Shown: positions 6,217 to 15,580 of the stretch, piece after piece
Layout of the letters: every line of letters starts with the position of its first letter
Numbering within the stretch: position 1 is the stretch's first letter
Assembly: GCA_002329125.1 (NCBI GenBank)
Contig: DCXX01000062.1
Coordinates: 3,225 to 23,910, forward strand
Direction: 5' to 3'
Source of the DNA: Fidelibacterota bacterium UBA2125
GTDB taxonomy: Bacteria; Fidelibacterota; Marinisomatia; Marinisomatales; S15-B10
Length of the DNA: 20,686 nt
Position numbers and translations under genes: made by a program
Notes under the pieces: generated by a model
Told to the model about the DNA's origin: nothing
Seen by the model: the letters and a program-made list of their open reading frames with translations, nothing else
The model's database searches: none

Positions 6217-9051
6217 ATGGCTCGTTCAACCGATAAAATCGTCGTCCGGGGCGCTCGGGAACACAATTTGAAAAATATCCATGTGGAGATTCCGCGTGAC
6301 AAATTTGTGGTTTTGACCGGTCTCTCCGGGTCGGGTAAATCTTCCCTCGCTTTTGATACCATTTATGCAGAGGGGCAACGCCGATATGTAGAATCTCTTT
6401 CAGCTTATGCCCGACAGTTTCTGAGTCTGATGGAAAAACCGGATGTAGATTACATTGAAGGTCTCTCACCAGCTATTTCCATAGAGCAGAAAGCTTCTTC
6501 ACGGAACCCTCGTTCTACGGTAGGGACTGTTACTGAAATTCACGATTACCTCCGTTTATTATATGCCCGAATTGGGGAACCTCACTGTTGGAAGTGTGGT
6601 GACCCTATCCAGCGGCAGACTGTTCAGCAAATTGTTGATGCGGTAATGAAATTTCATGAAGGAGCCAGACTTCAGGTTCTTGCTCCTGTGGTCCGAGGCC
6701 GGAAAGGTCAGTTCAAAGAAGTGTTTAGAGAGGTCAGCCGGGAAGGTTTTGTGCGGGTAAGAGTGGATGGCAAGTTGCGGGATCTGGCTGAGAAAATCAT
6801 CCTCCACCGTAACAAGAAGCACAATATTGAAGTGGTGGTGGACAGGATCATTCTTGAGAAAGCTGTTAAAGAAAGACTTACCGAATCTGTAGAGTTGGCA
6901 CTGAAGATTGGTTTCGGATTGGTTATTGTCAACATTTTACCGAAAGAGGAACACATTTTCAGTGAACATTTCGCTTGTCCCAAATGCGAAGTGAGTATGG
7001 AAGAGCTTTCGCCGAGAATGTTCTCTTTTAATTCACCTTACGGTGCCTGCAGAACCTGCGACGGGCTCGGTTCACGTATGGAAGTTGATCCGGGATTTCT
7101 TGTCCCGGACAAGAAGAAATCTCTGATTCAGGGTGCCATCCTACCTTTGGGTGAACAGCCCCGAGGAAGCTGGTACAGTGCCATCCTGAAAAGCCTTGCC
7201 CACCATTACAACTTCAAGTTCACCACGCCTTGGTACAAACTTCCTAAACGGGCCCAGGAAGTACTCCTGTTTGGAACAGGTAGTGATCAGGTTCAGATGC
7301 AGTATAAGTCCAAACGATTTTCCGGTGAGTATTCCGGAGGTTTTGAAGGCGTCGTCCGAAACCTAGAGCGACGATATCGCCAGACAAATTCAGCAGGTAT
7401 CCGTGAGTGGATTGAGAAGTTCATGAGCATGCGTCCCTGTCCCGAATGTAGTGGTGCCCGTCTCCGGAAACAGAGTCTTGCAGTAACTCTGGGTGGTCTC
7501 AATATCGGGCAATTGTCAAAAAAATCTATTCGAGAAGTAGCTGAGTTTTTTCAGAAATTAAAACTGACCAAAAGTGAAGCCACAATCGCCAAACAGATTC
7601 TAAAAGAGGTGAAACAGAGGCTCCAGTTTCTTGAGAACGTGGGCTTGGATTATCTGACACTTGAACGGTCGGCAGCCACCCTTTCCGGCGGTGAAGCGCA
7701 GCGGATTCGGCTGGCCACGCAGATCGGTTCTCAGCTTGTGGGAGTCCTGTATATCCTTGATGAACCGTCCATTGGACTTCACCAGCGTGATAACAAACGG
7801 CTTATTGCCACCTTGGAAAAACTGAGAGATTTGGGTAATACTGTCCTTGTGGTGGAACACGATCGGGAAACCATAGAGACAGCCGATTTTGTAGTGGATC
7901 TCGGGCCTGGAGCCGGGGAGACAGGTGGTGATGTGGTCTTTTCAGGTGCCCCTGGTAAACTGGCCAAAGCGGATAATTCAATCACAGGGCAATATCTGTC
8001 GGGAAAGAAAAAGATTGAAATTCCCTCTGAAAGGCGGAACGGTTTGGGAAAAAATATTTTACTGTCGGGTGCTAGCGGGAACAATCTCAAATCTCTCGAT
8101 GTCTCATTTCCGCTGGGGAGATTTATCTGTGTGACGGGTGTATCCGGTTCAGGTAAGAGTACGTTGGTTAATGAGACGCTCTATCCCATTATGGCCAGAC
8201 AGTTCCACAACTCCAGGAAAAAGCCTCTTTCTTACAAGGATATGGAAGGGTTACTCTATCTGGATAAAGTTATTGACATTGATCAATCTCCTATCGGGAG
8301 GACACCGAGGTCAAATCCCGCCACCTATACGGGCGTATTTACACATATCCGCGAACTATTTGCGAAATTACCCGAGTCAAAACTGCGAGGTTATAAACCA
8401 GGGCGCTTTTCCTTCAACGTGAAGGGTGGGCGGTGTGAAGCGTGCAAAGGTGACGGCATCATTAAGATAGAGATGCATTTCTTACCTGACGTCTATGTGC
8501 AGTGTGAGGTGTGTAAAGGGTCTCGGTACAACCGTGAGACGTTGGAGATAAACTATAAGGGGAAAACAATTGCCGATGTTTTGGGTATGACAGTGGAGGA
8601 AGCACTCGGCTTTTTCAAGAACATTCCGCAGATTAAAAGGCGGCTGGAAACCCTTCGGGATGTGGGACTTGGCTATATCCGCCTGGGCCAGCAGGCGACG
8701 ACACTCTCAGGAGGCGAGGCTCAGCGGGTAAAACTTTCCTCAGAGCTTTCGCGCATCGGTACAGGCCGCACACTCTACATTCTTGACGAACCCACCACCG
8801 GGCTCCATTTTGAGGATGTTCGAATGCTGCTTAATGTTTTGACGCGGCTTGTGGAGAAAGGAAACAGTGTGATTGTCATTGAGCATAATCTCGACGTCAT
8901 CAAGACTGCTGACTGGATCATCGATCTTGGTCCTGAGGGGGGTGATGAGGGAGGTACAATCGTTGCTGAGGGAACTCCAGAACAGGTCATGAAAAATAAA
9001 AAATCATATACTGGGCAATTTCTTAAACCCATATTGAACGGTAAAGCATGA
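6217..9051 (+). CDS. uvrA: Excinuclease ABC subunit A
   Basis: A 944-aa full-length UvrA, the damage-recognition ATPase of nucleotide excision repair, which works as a dimer with UvrB. It carries two ABC ATPase modules. The first has Walker A GLSGSGKSS near residues 35-43, signature LSGGEAQRIRLATQ and Walker B LYILDEPSIGLH. The second has GVSGSGKSTL, LSGGEAQRVKLSSEL and LYILDEPTTGLH. Zinc-binding pairs CPKC...CRTC (domain I insertion) and CEAC...CEVC (second module) are intact. I chose ATG 6217 because the family begins just before IVVRGAREHNLKN; an in-frame TTG at 6208 is the alternative. Neither has a convincing Shine-Dalgarno. The stop overlaps the transketolase start by 4 nt (ATGA at 9048-9051). 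Confidence 0.97.
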   Translation: MARSTDKIVVRGAREHNLKNIHVEIPRDKFVVLTGLSGSGKSSLAFDTIYAEGQRRYVESLSAYARQFLSLMEKPDVDYIEGLSPAISIEQKASSRNPRSTVGTVTEIHDYLRLLYARIGEPHCWKCGDPIQRQTVQQIVDAVMKFHEGARLQVLAPVVRGRKGQFKEVFREVSREGFVRVRVDGKLRDLAEKIILHRNKKHNIEVVVDRIILEKAVKERLTESVELALKIGFGLVIVNILPKEEHIFSEHFACPKCEVSMEELSPRMFSFNSPYGACRTCDGLGSRMEVDPGFLVPDKKKSLIQGAILPLGEQPRGSWYSAILKSLAHHYNFKFTTPWYKLPKRAQEVLLFGTGSDQVQMQYKSKRFSGEYSGGFEGVVRNLERRYRQTNSAGIREWIEKFMSMRPCPECSGARLRKQSLAVTLGGLNIGQLSKKSIREVAEFFQKLKLTKSEATIAKQILKEVKQRLQFLENVGLDYLTLERSAATLSGGEAQRIRLATQIGSQLVGVLYILDEPSIGLHQRDNKRLIATLEKLRDLGNTVLVVEHDRETIETADFVVDLGPGAGETGGDVVFSGAPGKLAKADNSITGQYLSGKKKIEIPSERRNGLGKNILLSGASGNNLKSLDVSFPLGRFICVTGVSGSGKSTLVNETLYPIMARQFHNSRKKPLSYKDMEGLLYLDKVIDIDQSPIGRTPRSNPATYTGVFTHIRELFAKLPESKLRGYKPGRFSFNVKGGRCEACKGDGIIKIEMHFLPDVYVQCEVCKGSRYNRETLEINYKGKTIADVLGMTVEEALGFFKNIPQIKRRLETLRDVGLGYIRLGQQATTLSGGEAQRVKLSSELSRIGTGRTLYILDEPTTGLHFEDVRMLLNVLTRLVEKGNSVIVIEHNLDVIKTADWIIDLGPEGGDEGGTIVAEGTPEQVMKNKKSYTGQFLKPILNGKA

Positions 9052-11054
9052 CGTCAAAAGAACTCGATACTCTCTCCATCAACACACTCCGGTTCCTAGC
9101 TACGGATGCGGTACAGGCTGCCAACTCCGGTCATCCGGGGCTGCCACTTGGCGCGGCCCCCATGGCTTACTTAATTTGGAACCGGTTCCTGAAGCACAAT
9201 CCGGCAAATCCTCACTGGTTTGACAGGGATCGGTTTGTCTTGTCTGCCGGACACGGTTCTTCACTTCTATACGCCTTGCTCCACATGGCAGGTTATGATT
9301 TATCCCTTGATGATATAAAAAACTTCCGTCAGTGGGGGAGTAAAACACCGGGACATCCTGAATTCGGTCACACGCCGGGCGTGGAAACCACTACTGGCCC
9401 CCTTGGTCAGGGATTTGCCAATGGTGTCGGCATGGCCATGACGGAAAAGTTTCTTGCGAACAAGTTCAATCGGAATGGTCTGAATATCATTAACCATTTT
9501 ACCTATGCCATCGTCTCCGATGGCGATCTTATGGAGGGGATCGCATCTGAAGCAGCTTCCATGGCAGGACACTTGGGTTTGGGTAAAATGATTTATCTGT
9601 ATGACGATAACAAAATAACTATTGACGGCAGTACCGATCTGACGTTCAGTGAGGATGTAGCGAAGCGTTTCGATGCCTACGGCTGGCATGTGCAACATGT
9701 TGAAGATGGGAATAATCTGGATGCCATGGAATCAGCCGTGAAAAATGGGCAGGTAGATTCACGGCCGTCGATCATTATAGTGCGAACACACATTGGCTAC
9801 GGCAGCCCAAAACAGGACACTGCCTCGGCTCACGGTGAACCGCTGGGGAAAGAGGCTCTCCTGGCCACAAAAGAAAAATTGGGCTGGCCGCTTGAACCCA
9901 TGTTTCATGTTCCTCATGAGGTCAAAGATTACTGCAACGCCGTTGAATCGGGAAAAGCAGCGGAAAAGGTGTGGAATGATCTCACGTCCCGTTACGGCGA
10001 AGCGTACCCCGATCTACTGAAGGAGTTAAAGCTGGCCATGACAGGGGATTTGCCTGAAAGGTGGGAGGATACTATTCCATCTTTTGGTGAAAAAGATGGC
10101 CCTTTGGCCACTCGTGCTGCTTCTGGGGTAGTGCTGAATTCCGTGGCGTCAACAATCGACAATCTTGTCGGGGGTTCTGCTGATTTAGCACCCTCCAACA
10201 AAACTATCCAAAATGATAAGAGTGTTTTCGGGCCGGGAAACGGTGCTGGTCACAATGTTCACTTCGGTATCCGGGAGCACGCCATGGCAGGAATTGCAAA
10301 TGGCATGGCGCTTCACGGGGGGGTGATTCCTTATGTAGGCACCTTTCTCATATTCTCAGACTACATGAGAGGCTCTATACGACTTTCGGCTCTCATGCAA
10401 ACGAAGGTGATCTATATTTTTACCCATGACAGCGTAGGCGTTGGTGAGGACGGGCCTACCCATCAACCCGTTGAACAAACCATGTCCTTGCGCCTCATTC
10501 CGGGGTTGACTGTCCTCCGGCCAGCTGACGCCAATGAAACAGCTGAAGCGTGGCGAAATGCCCTTACAACTGACGGCCCAGTGGCACTTATCCTGACGCG
10601 CCAAAAACTGCCAGTGATGGAGAAAGAATACTATCCTATCTCTGAAGGCGTTGCCCATGGGGCATACATAGCCAGAGAGGCCGCAGATGGTGCTGCTTCT
10701 GTCATCTTGCTTGCAACCGGTTCGGAAGTCTCGCTTGCACTTCAGGCTCAACAAACTTTGTCAGAATATGGTACACACGCCCGCGTTGTCTCCATGCCTT
10801 CGTGGGAGCTTTTTGAGCAGCAGTCGGAGGATTACCGCCATTCCGTTTTTCCGACCGGTGTTCCGAAAGTGGCTTTGGAAGCGGGAGCCACCCTGGGTTG
10901 GCACCGTTATGTGGACCATAAAGGTGCCGTAGTGGGTGTCGACAGATTTGGGACTTCAGCCCCGGGTCCAACAGTCATGGAGCAATTGGGAATGAATGTT
11001 GAAAATGTTGTAAACACAGTGAAAAAGTTGTTGGCGGATAGGAGGGTAGAGTGA
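9048..11054 (+). CDS. tkt: Transketolase
   Basis: A 668-aa canonical transketolase, the thiamine-diphosphate enzyme that moves two-carbon ketol units between sugar phosphates in the pentose-phosphate and Calvin cycles. Visible active-site elements are SGHPG (His29), SAGHGS (His69), TPGHPE (His103), GPLGQG, the cofactor/metal motif SDGDLMEG (Asp158) with DDN (Asn188), THIGYGSP (His247) and FGIREHAM with the cofactor-activating Glu409. All three domains and the usual length are present. It overlaps uvrA by 4 nt upstream and the transketolase-like gene by 4 nt downstream, so translation is probably coupled. Confidence 0.96.
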   Translation: MTSKELDTLSINTLRFLATDAVQAANSGHPGLPLGAAPMAYLIWNRFLKHNPANPHWFDRDRFVLSAGHGSSLLYALLHMAGYDLSLDDIKNFRQWGSKTPGHPEFGHTPGVETTTGPLGQGFANGVGMAMTEKFLANKFNRNGLNIINHFTYAIVSDGDLMEGIASEAASMAGHLGLGKMIYLYDDNKITIDGSTDLTFSEDVAKRFDAYGWHVQHVEDGNNLDAMESAVKNGQVDSRPSIIIVRTHIGYGSPKQDTASAHGEPLGKEALLATKEKLGWPLEPMFHVPHEVKDYCNAVESGKAAEKVWNDLTSRYGEAYPDLLKELKLAMTGDLPERWEDTIPSFGEKDGPLATRAASGVVLNSVASTIDNLVGGSADLAPSNKTIQNDKSVFGPGNGAGHNVHFGIREHAMAGIANGMALHGGVIPYVGTFLIFSDYMRGSIRLSALMQTKVIYIFTHDSVGVGEDGPTHQPVEQTMSLRLIPGLTVLRPADANETAEAWRNALTTDGPVALILTRQKLPVMEKEYYPISEGVAHGAYIAREAADGAASVILLATGSEVSLALQAQQTLSEYGTHARVVSMPSWELFEQQSEDYRHSVFPTGVPKVALEAGATLGWHRYVDHKGAVVGVDRFGTSAPGPTVMEQLGMNVENVVNTVKKLLADRRVE

Positions 11055-13384
11055 AAAACAGACTGAAATCGATGAAACAACTGAAGAGTGAATTTGCACA
11101 GTGGGAAGTGATAAAGGATCTTATCGATCAATGCATCGATCTCATGCTCAACTACAGGCAGAGTGGTCATCCCGGCGGCTCTCGTTCCAAGGTTCATGCT
11201 ATGGTAACCACGCTCCTTTCTGGTGCCATGCAATGGGATATCCGGGAACCAGGTAAGCGGTTTGGAGACCGGTTTGTTCTGGTAGCCGGTCATACCAATC
11301 CTGCAGTGTATGCCACACTGGCTGTTTTCAACGAAGCGCTCAGAATTAAGTATAACCAAACGAAGGATGACTGTTATCTTGTTAAAGGAGGGGATGAAAG
11401 GATGCTCATTTGGGAAGATCTACTGACCCTGCGCCGTGGTGGTGGTCTTCCGGGACACGCCGAAATGTCTGGTAAGACACTTTTTCTCAAATTCAATACT
11501 GGTCCTTCCGGCCACGGCTCACCGTCGGCAGTGGGCGAAGCACTGGCACACAAACTGGCTGGAACCGACGAAGTGAAAGTATTTGCCTTTGAGGGGGAAG
11601 GGGGCCTTACCACTGGTGCCAGCTACGAAGCTCGCCAGTCGGCGTATGGTTTGGGACTGGGGAATTTGGTTTACTTCATCGACTGGAATGACCACGGTAT
11701 CGACTCGAGACCATTCAGCGATGTGATGTGTGGTTCGCCAAAAGAGTGGTTTGAACCTTTCGGCTGGCACGTGGAAGGAACTGAGGAAGGAGAAAGTTGG
11801 GAGGAGGTCATGTCTGCCTATCACCGACTCTTTAAAGATGATGAGCCCAATGTACCAAAAATGATCTGGACCAAGAATAGGAAAGGACGCGGCTATGGTG
11901 TTTACGATTACAAGAGCCACGGTACGCCACACAAAAGAAACTCGGAACTTTTCTGGGAAACCAAACAACGATTCGGGGAGAAGTATGACGTTGAATTTGA
12001 TGGGTTCGGAGATTCAGCCCCTGAGGATGAAAGAGTCCTAAACGATCAGGCAGTGAGTCATATGGAAACGGTTATGTCAGTTCTGGAGCGGGACCAGGCT
12101 CTTGTTGATTACTTGTCCGGCCGATTGGTGGGGCTTGGGGACTTAGTGCCGGAAGTGATAAAAGAGTGTCGCGTTGGAAAATCCAATCCATTCAATGATT
12201 CGGTTATCACTGACTACAAATCCTATCCAGACGATCTCTTTGTAGAGCCGGGCACAAACGCTCCTAACCGGGTTGCCTTGGCCAAGTTTGGTTCCTGGCT
12301 CAACAGCTATGTGAGGGAAAAGTACGGCCGGCCTATGGTTATTGCGGCGTCAGCTGATCTGGCTGATTCAACAAACATCTCCGGCTTTGGAAAAGGGTGG
12401 AACGACAAGCCCGACTTTGGCTTTTATAACCGTGACACCAATCTGGATGGTACTGTTTTGCCGCAGGCCATTACAGAGTTTGCCAACGCTGGTATTCTTG
12501 TCGGTATGACGACGGTTAATTTCAGTGAAAAACCATACGAAGAATTCAACGGTTTTGTAGGTGCCTGCTCCACATACGCCTCATTCTCTTATCTCAAGTA
12601 CGGTCCCATCCGTCTTTTTAGTCAGGTGGTGCAAGATTCTGAACTGAAAGTGGGGAAGCTAATTTGGGTAGCTGGCCATTCTGGGCCGGAGACAGCCGAA
12701 GACGCCAGAACTCATTTCGGCATCTTCGCACCGGGCGTGACACAACTGTTTCCTGAGGGGCATATTTTGAATCTCCACCCATGGGAGCATAACGAGGTTG
12801 CACCTGTCCTCGGCGCTGCCCTGAGCACCGATGTGCCTGTCATTGCTCTACACCTGACCCGACCGCCCATAGAAATTCCCGACAGGCAGGCTCTTGGTAT
12901 GGCCTCCCACATGGAAGCAGCAAAAGGGGCTTACATCATCAGGAATTACAGCGAAAATAAACCGCGCGAGGGGACTGTTATCATCCGGGGGACCAGTTGC
13001 ACCTCGAACCTCATAAAAATTCTCCCTCATATCAATAATGACGGTCCCAATGTGAAGATTGTCGCAGCCGTATCTTGGGGACTTTTTCAGCGTCAGGCTG
13101 AGGAGTATAGACAGTCCGTACTATCAGAGGAAGATATGAACGACGCCATGGTCGTCACTAATGGCGGACTCCGCCTTATGTACAATTGGATTGCTAATCC
13201 TGTAGTGAAAGAGTATTCTCTCGCCTCAGACTGGGACAACCGGTGGCGGTCTGGGGGCAGTGTGGATGAGGTGGTGGAAGAAGCACATCTTTCCAAGGAT
13301 TGGCTTGAGAAAGGAATTGGACGTTTCTCCTCAGAAAGAGATGCTCGCCTTACTCGCTTGCGTAGCGCACTTTCCTTTTCCTGA
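11051..13384 (+). CDS. Long divergent transketolase-like thiamine-diphosphate enzyme
   Basis: A 777-aa protein, about 100 aa longer than the canonical transketolase just upstream. Transketolase layout is recognisable: QSGHPGGSRSK (His40), VAGHTNPAVYA (His81), LPGHAE (His136), GPSGHGSPSAVGEA (His155), the metal motif as EGEGGLTTG with Glu183 in place of Asp, followed by DWND (Asn213), and ITEFANAGILVGM with Glu476 in the cofactor-activating position. The substrate-loop sequences differ strongly from gene 1 (NRKGRGYG instead of THIGYG), and the Glu of DLMEG is Thr. It starts at GTG 11051 behind GGAGGG (11041-11046), overlapping the previous stop as GTGA. Similar long homologues exist in databases under the name transketolase (from memory), but I know of no characterised substrate. 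A family-level call is safe; the reaction is not. Confidence 0.85.
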   Translation: MKNRLKSMKQLKSEFAQWEVIKDLIDQCIDLMLNYRQSGHPGGSRSKVHAMVTTLLSGAMQWDIREPGKRFGDRFVLVAGHTNPAVYATLAVFNEALRIKYNQTKDDCYLVKGGDERMLIWEDLLTLRRGGGLPGHAEMSGKTLFLKFNTGPSGHGSPSAVGEALAHKLAGTDEVKVFAFEGEGGLTTGASYEARQSAYGLGLGNLVYFIDWNDHGIDSRPFSDVMCGSPKEWFEPFGWHVEGTEEGESWEEVMSAYHRLFKDDEPNVPKMIWTKNRKGRGYGVYDYKSHGTPHKRNSELFWETKQRFGEKYDVEFDGFGDSAPEDERVLNDQAVSHMETVMSVLERDQALVDYLSGRLVGLGDLVPEVIKECRVGKSNPFNDSVITDYKSYPDDLFVEPGTNAPNRVALAKFGSWLNSYVREKYGRPMVIAASADLADSTNISGFGKGWNDKPDFGFYNRDTNLDGTVLPQAITEFANAGILVGMTTVNFSEKPYEEFNGFVGACSTYASFSYLKYGPIRLFSQVVQDSELKVGKLIWVAGHSGPETAEDARTHFGIFAPGVTQLFPEGHILNLHPWEHNEVAPVLGAALSTDVPVIALHLTRPPIEIPDRQALGMASHMEAAKGAYIIRNYSENKPREGTVIIRGTSCTSNLIKILPHINNDGPNVKIVAAVSWGLFQRQAEEYRQSVLSEEDMNDAMVVTNGGLRLMYNWIANPVVKEYSLASDWDNRWRSGGSVDEVVEEAHLSKDWLEKGIGRFSSERDARLTRLRSALSFS

Positions 13385-13395
13385 AGACTCTTTAA

Positions 13396-13426
13396 TTGCA
13401 ATCGCTTCAACCTCATATTAAATTGA
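13396..13426 (+). promoter_or_regulatory. Candidate -33/-7 type promoter upstream of ruvB
   Basis: TTG at 13396-13398, then 20 nt, then TAAATTGA at 13419-13426, one T short of TAnnTTTG. It lies in the 102-nt gap after the transketolase pair and would give a leader of about 55 nt before ruvB. Confidence 0.3.
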
Positions 13427-13486
13427 GGGTTACGTATAGACACTAAAAAGACCTCGAAGTGCTCAGCGTGGATATCTCTTTCCTGA

Positions 13487-14518
13487 ATGACTGACCCGCA
13501 CATAACAACTCCTGCTCCCCAAGAAGAGGATTTGGTTGCCGACCAGACTCTCCGGCCAACCAATTTCGATGAATTTGTAGGCCAGTCTGACGTTGTTGAA
13601 AACCTGAAACTTTATATTGAAGCATCACAGAAACGGGGCGAAGCCCTCGATCATGTTTTGCTTTTTGGTCCACCGGGATTGGGGAAGACAACACTGGCCC
13701 ACATTATTTCAAAGGAATTGGATGTGAATCTGAAGCAGACATCGGGACCTGTGATGGAACGGGCTGCTGATTTAGCAGGGCTTCTTACGAATCTCCGGGG
13801 CCGGGATGTTTTTTTTATTGATGAAGTTCACCGGATTAATAATGTTGTGGAAGAGTATCTCTATTCAGCCATGGAGGACTACGGAATCGATATCTTAATC
13901 GATAAAGGACCCAGCGCCCGAAGCGTCCGCCTGAATCTGGAACCTTTTACCCTTATTGGCGCAACTACCCGCCTTGGCAGTCTTACTTCACCCATGCGAG
14001 ACCGGTTTGGCGTAGTGCTGCGAGTGGACTTTTACGAAGTGCAAGATCTTATTCATATTATTTCCCGTTCGGCTAAAATTCTTTCAGTGAAAATCGACAA
14101 AGGCGGTGCTTCTGAACTGGCATCTCGCTCTCGGGGAACCCCCCGTGTTGCCAACCGAATTCTCCGAAGGACTCGTGACTATGCCGAGGTGAAAGCCGAC
14201 GGAAAGATTACAAAAGAAGTGGCAATGAAATCTCTGGAAAAGCTGGGAATAGATGATCATGGCTTGGACGATATGGATCGGGCAATACTGTCGTCACTGG
14301 TGGAAAAATTTAGCGGCGGACCTGTAGGTTTAAATTCCCTTAGTGTTGCTATTGGGGAAGATTCTCAGACAATTGAGGATGTTTATGAACCTTTTCTTAT
14401 CAAGGAAGGTTTCATCCAGCGGACAGCTCGCGGCAGAGTTGCCGAAGAAAGAGCATTCAAATATCTTGGAATTGAAAAACTAGAAAATCAGCAGAAACTT
14501 TTTAATCAGGAGGGATGA
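13487..14518 (+). CDS. ruvB: Holliday junction branch migration DNA helicase RuvB
   Basis: A 343-aa AAA+ motor that drives branch migration of Holliday junctions as hexamers on RuvA. Walker A is GPPGLGKTT (residues 61-69), Walker B FFIDEVHR (Asp112, Glu113), sensor 1 GATTR (158-162), arginine-finger region PMRDRFG, and the C-terminal winged helix has GGPVGLNSL and EPFLIKEGFIQRT. The length is standard. No Shine-Dalgarno precedes the ATG. The queA ATG follows the TGA directly, a pairing common in bacteria (ruvAB-queA). RuvA and RuvC are not in the window. Confidence 0.98.
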   Translation: MTDPHITTPAPQEEDLVADQTLRPTNFDEFVGQSDVVENLKLYIEASQKRGEALDHVLLFGPPGLGKTTLAHIISKELDVNLKQTSGPVMERAADLAGLLTNLRGRDVFFIDEVHRINNVVEEYLYSAMEDYGIDILIDKGPSARSVRLNLEPFTLIGATTRLGSLTSPMRDRFGVVLRVDFYEVQDLIHIISRSAKILSVKIDKGGASELASRSRGTPRVANRILRRTRDYAEVKADGKITKEVAMKSLEKLGIDDHGLDDMDRAILSSLVEKFSGGPVGLNSLSVAIGEDSQTIEDVYEPFLIKEGFIQRTARGRVAEERAFKYLGIEKLENQQKLFNQEG

Positions 14519-15574
14519 ATGCTATTTGAAAAAAGAGTAAAGCTCAGGTTAACGGATTTTGATTACAAGTTACCCAAGACACGGATTGCGCAGGAACCGT
14601 GGCCACGGCGGGAGTACTCCAAACTTATGGTGATCCACAAGGACACAGAAGAAATTGAACATAAACGGTTTCACAATATTGTTGATTATCTCAAGAAAAA
14701 TGATCTTGTCATTGTCAATCAGACCAAGGTTTTCCCAGCCCGTCTTTTTGCGGTGAAAGATAGGACCGATGCTAAAGTGGAAGTTTTTCTGCTAAGAGAA
14801 TTGGAGAATGACCTCTGGGAAGTGTTGGTAAAACCAGCTCGAAAAGTCCGGATTGGCAATAAACTTCATTTCACTGACAAGGTTCACTGCGATGTTATCG
14901 ACAATACCGTCTCCGGCGGCCGTGTGGTTCGCTTTGAATATGACACGAAGGATTTCTATGAAATAATTGACAGAATCGGGCATGCTCCCCTACCACCGTA
15001 TATTAGCCGGCCTGATACGCCCAAGGATAAAGAGCGTTATCAGACCGTTTTCGCTTCAAATAGAGGTGCCGTAGCAGCGCCTACAGCTGGTCTTCATTTT
15101 ACTGACGATTTATTGAAGAAGATTAAGGCCAAGGGTGTTCGTGTGGCACCTATCGTGCTTCATATTGGTCTTGGAACGTTTCGCCCAGTGCAAGTTGAAG
15201 ATCTTACTCGTCATCAAATGGATTCTGAATATTTTGAAGTTCCTCCTGAAACAGCTATCGCTATAAACGAGACTAGGGAACGCGGGAAACGCATCTTTGC
15301 GGTGGGAACTTCTTCAGTGAGGGCATTGGAAACTGTTGTTGTTTCCGGTTTTCAGGTTACGCCGAAGCGGGGCTGGACGGATAAGTTTATTTACCCTCCT
15401 TGCGACTTTAAGATGACCGATGCCATCATTACCAATTTCCACCAGCCAAAATCGACGCTGCTTATGCTTCTTTGTGCTTTCACTGAGAGAGAATTCATCT
15501 TCAAGGCATACAGAGAAGCGTTGAAGAAGAATTACAGATTTCTCAGTTATGGCGATGCCATGCTGATCCTCTGA
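14519..15574 (+). CDS. queA: S-adenosylmethionine:tRNA ribosyltransferase-isomerase
   Basis: A 351-aa QueA, which transfers and rearranges the ribosyl part of S-adenosylmethionine onto preQ1 at tRNA position 34 to give epoxyqueuosine. The family signature GAVAAPTAGLHFT is at residues 183-195; YKLPKTRIAQEP, LVIVNQTKVFPARL, HIGLGTFRPV, GTSSVRALE, TNFHQPKSTLLML and the C-terminal YGDAM are also typical. The start ATG abuts the ruvB stop, with AGGAGGG at 14508-14514 as Shine-Dalgarno. Queuosine is made on tRNAs with GUN anticodons, which include the tRNA-Asn(GUU) encoded about 2 kb downstream. Confidence 0.98.
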   Translation: MLFEKRVKLRLTDFDYKLPKTRIAQEPWPRREYSKLMVIHKDTEEIEHKRFHNIVDYLKKNDLVIVNQTKVFPARLFAVKDRTDAKVEVFLLRELENDLWEVLVKPARKVRIGNKLHFTDKVHCDVIDNTVSGGRVVRFEYDTKDFYEIIDRIGHAPLPPYISRPDTPKDKERYQTVFASNRGAVAAPTAGLHFTDDLLKKIKAKGVRVAPIVLHIGLGTFRPVQVEDLTRHQMDSEYFEVPPETAIAINETRERGKRIFAVGTSSVRALETVVVSGFQVTPKRGWTDKFIYPPCDFKMTDAIITNFHQPKSTLLMLLCAFTEREFIFKAYREALKKNYRFLSYGDAMLIL

Positions 15575-15580
15575 TTTGTA

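Noticed and set aside
13411..13428. CCTCA/TGAGG hairpin as a terminator after the transketolase pair
   Set aside because: The stem is only 5 bp with an 8-nt loop and has no following T-run; it also overlaps a candidate -7 element.
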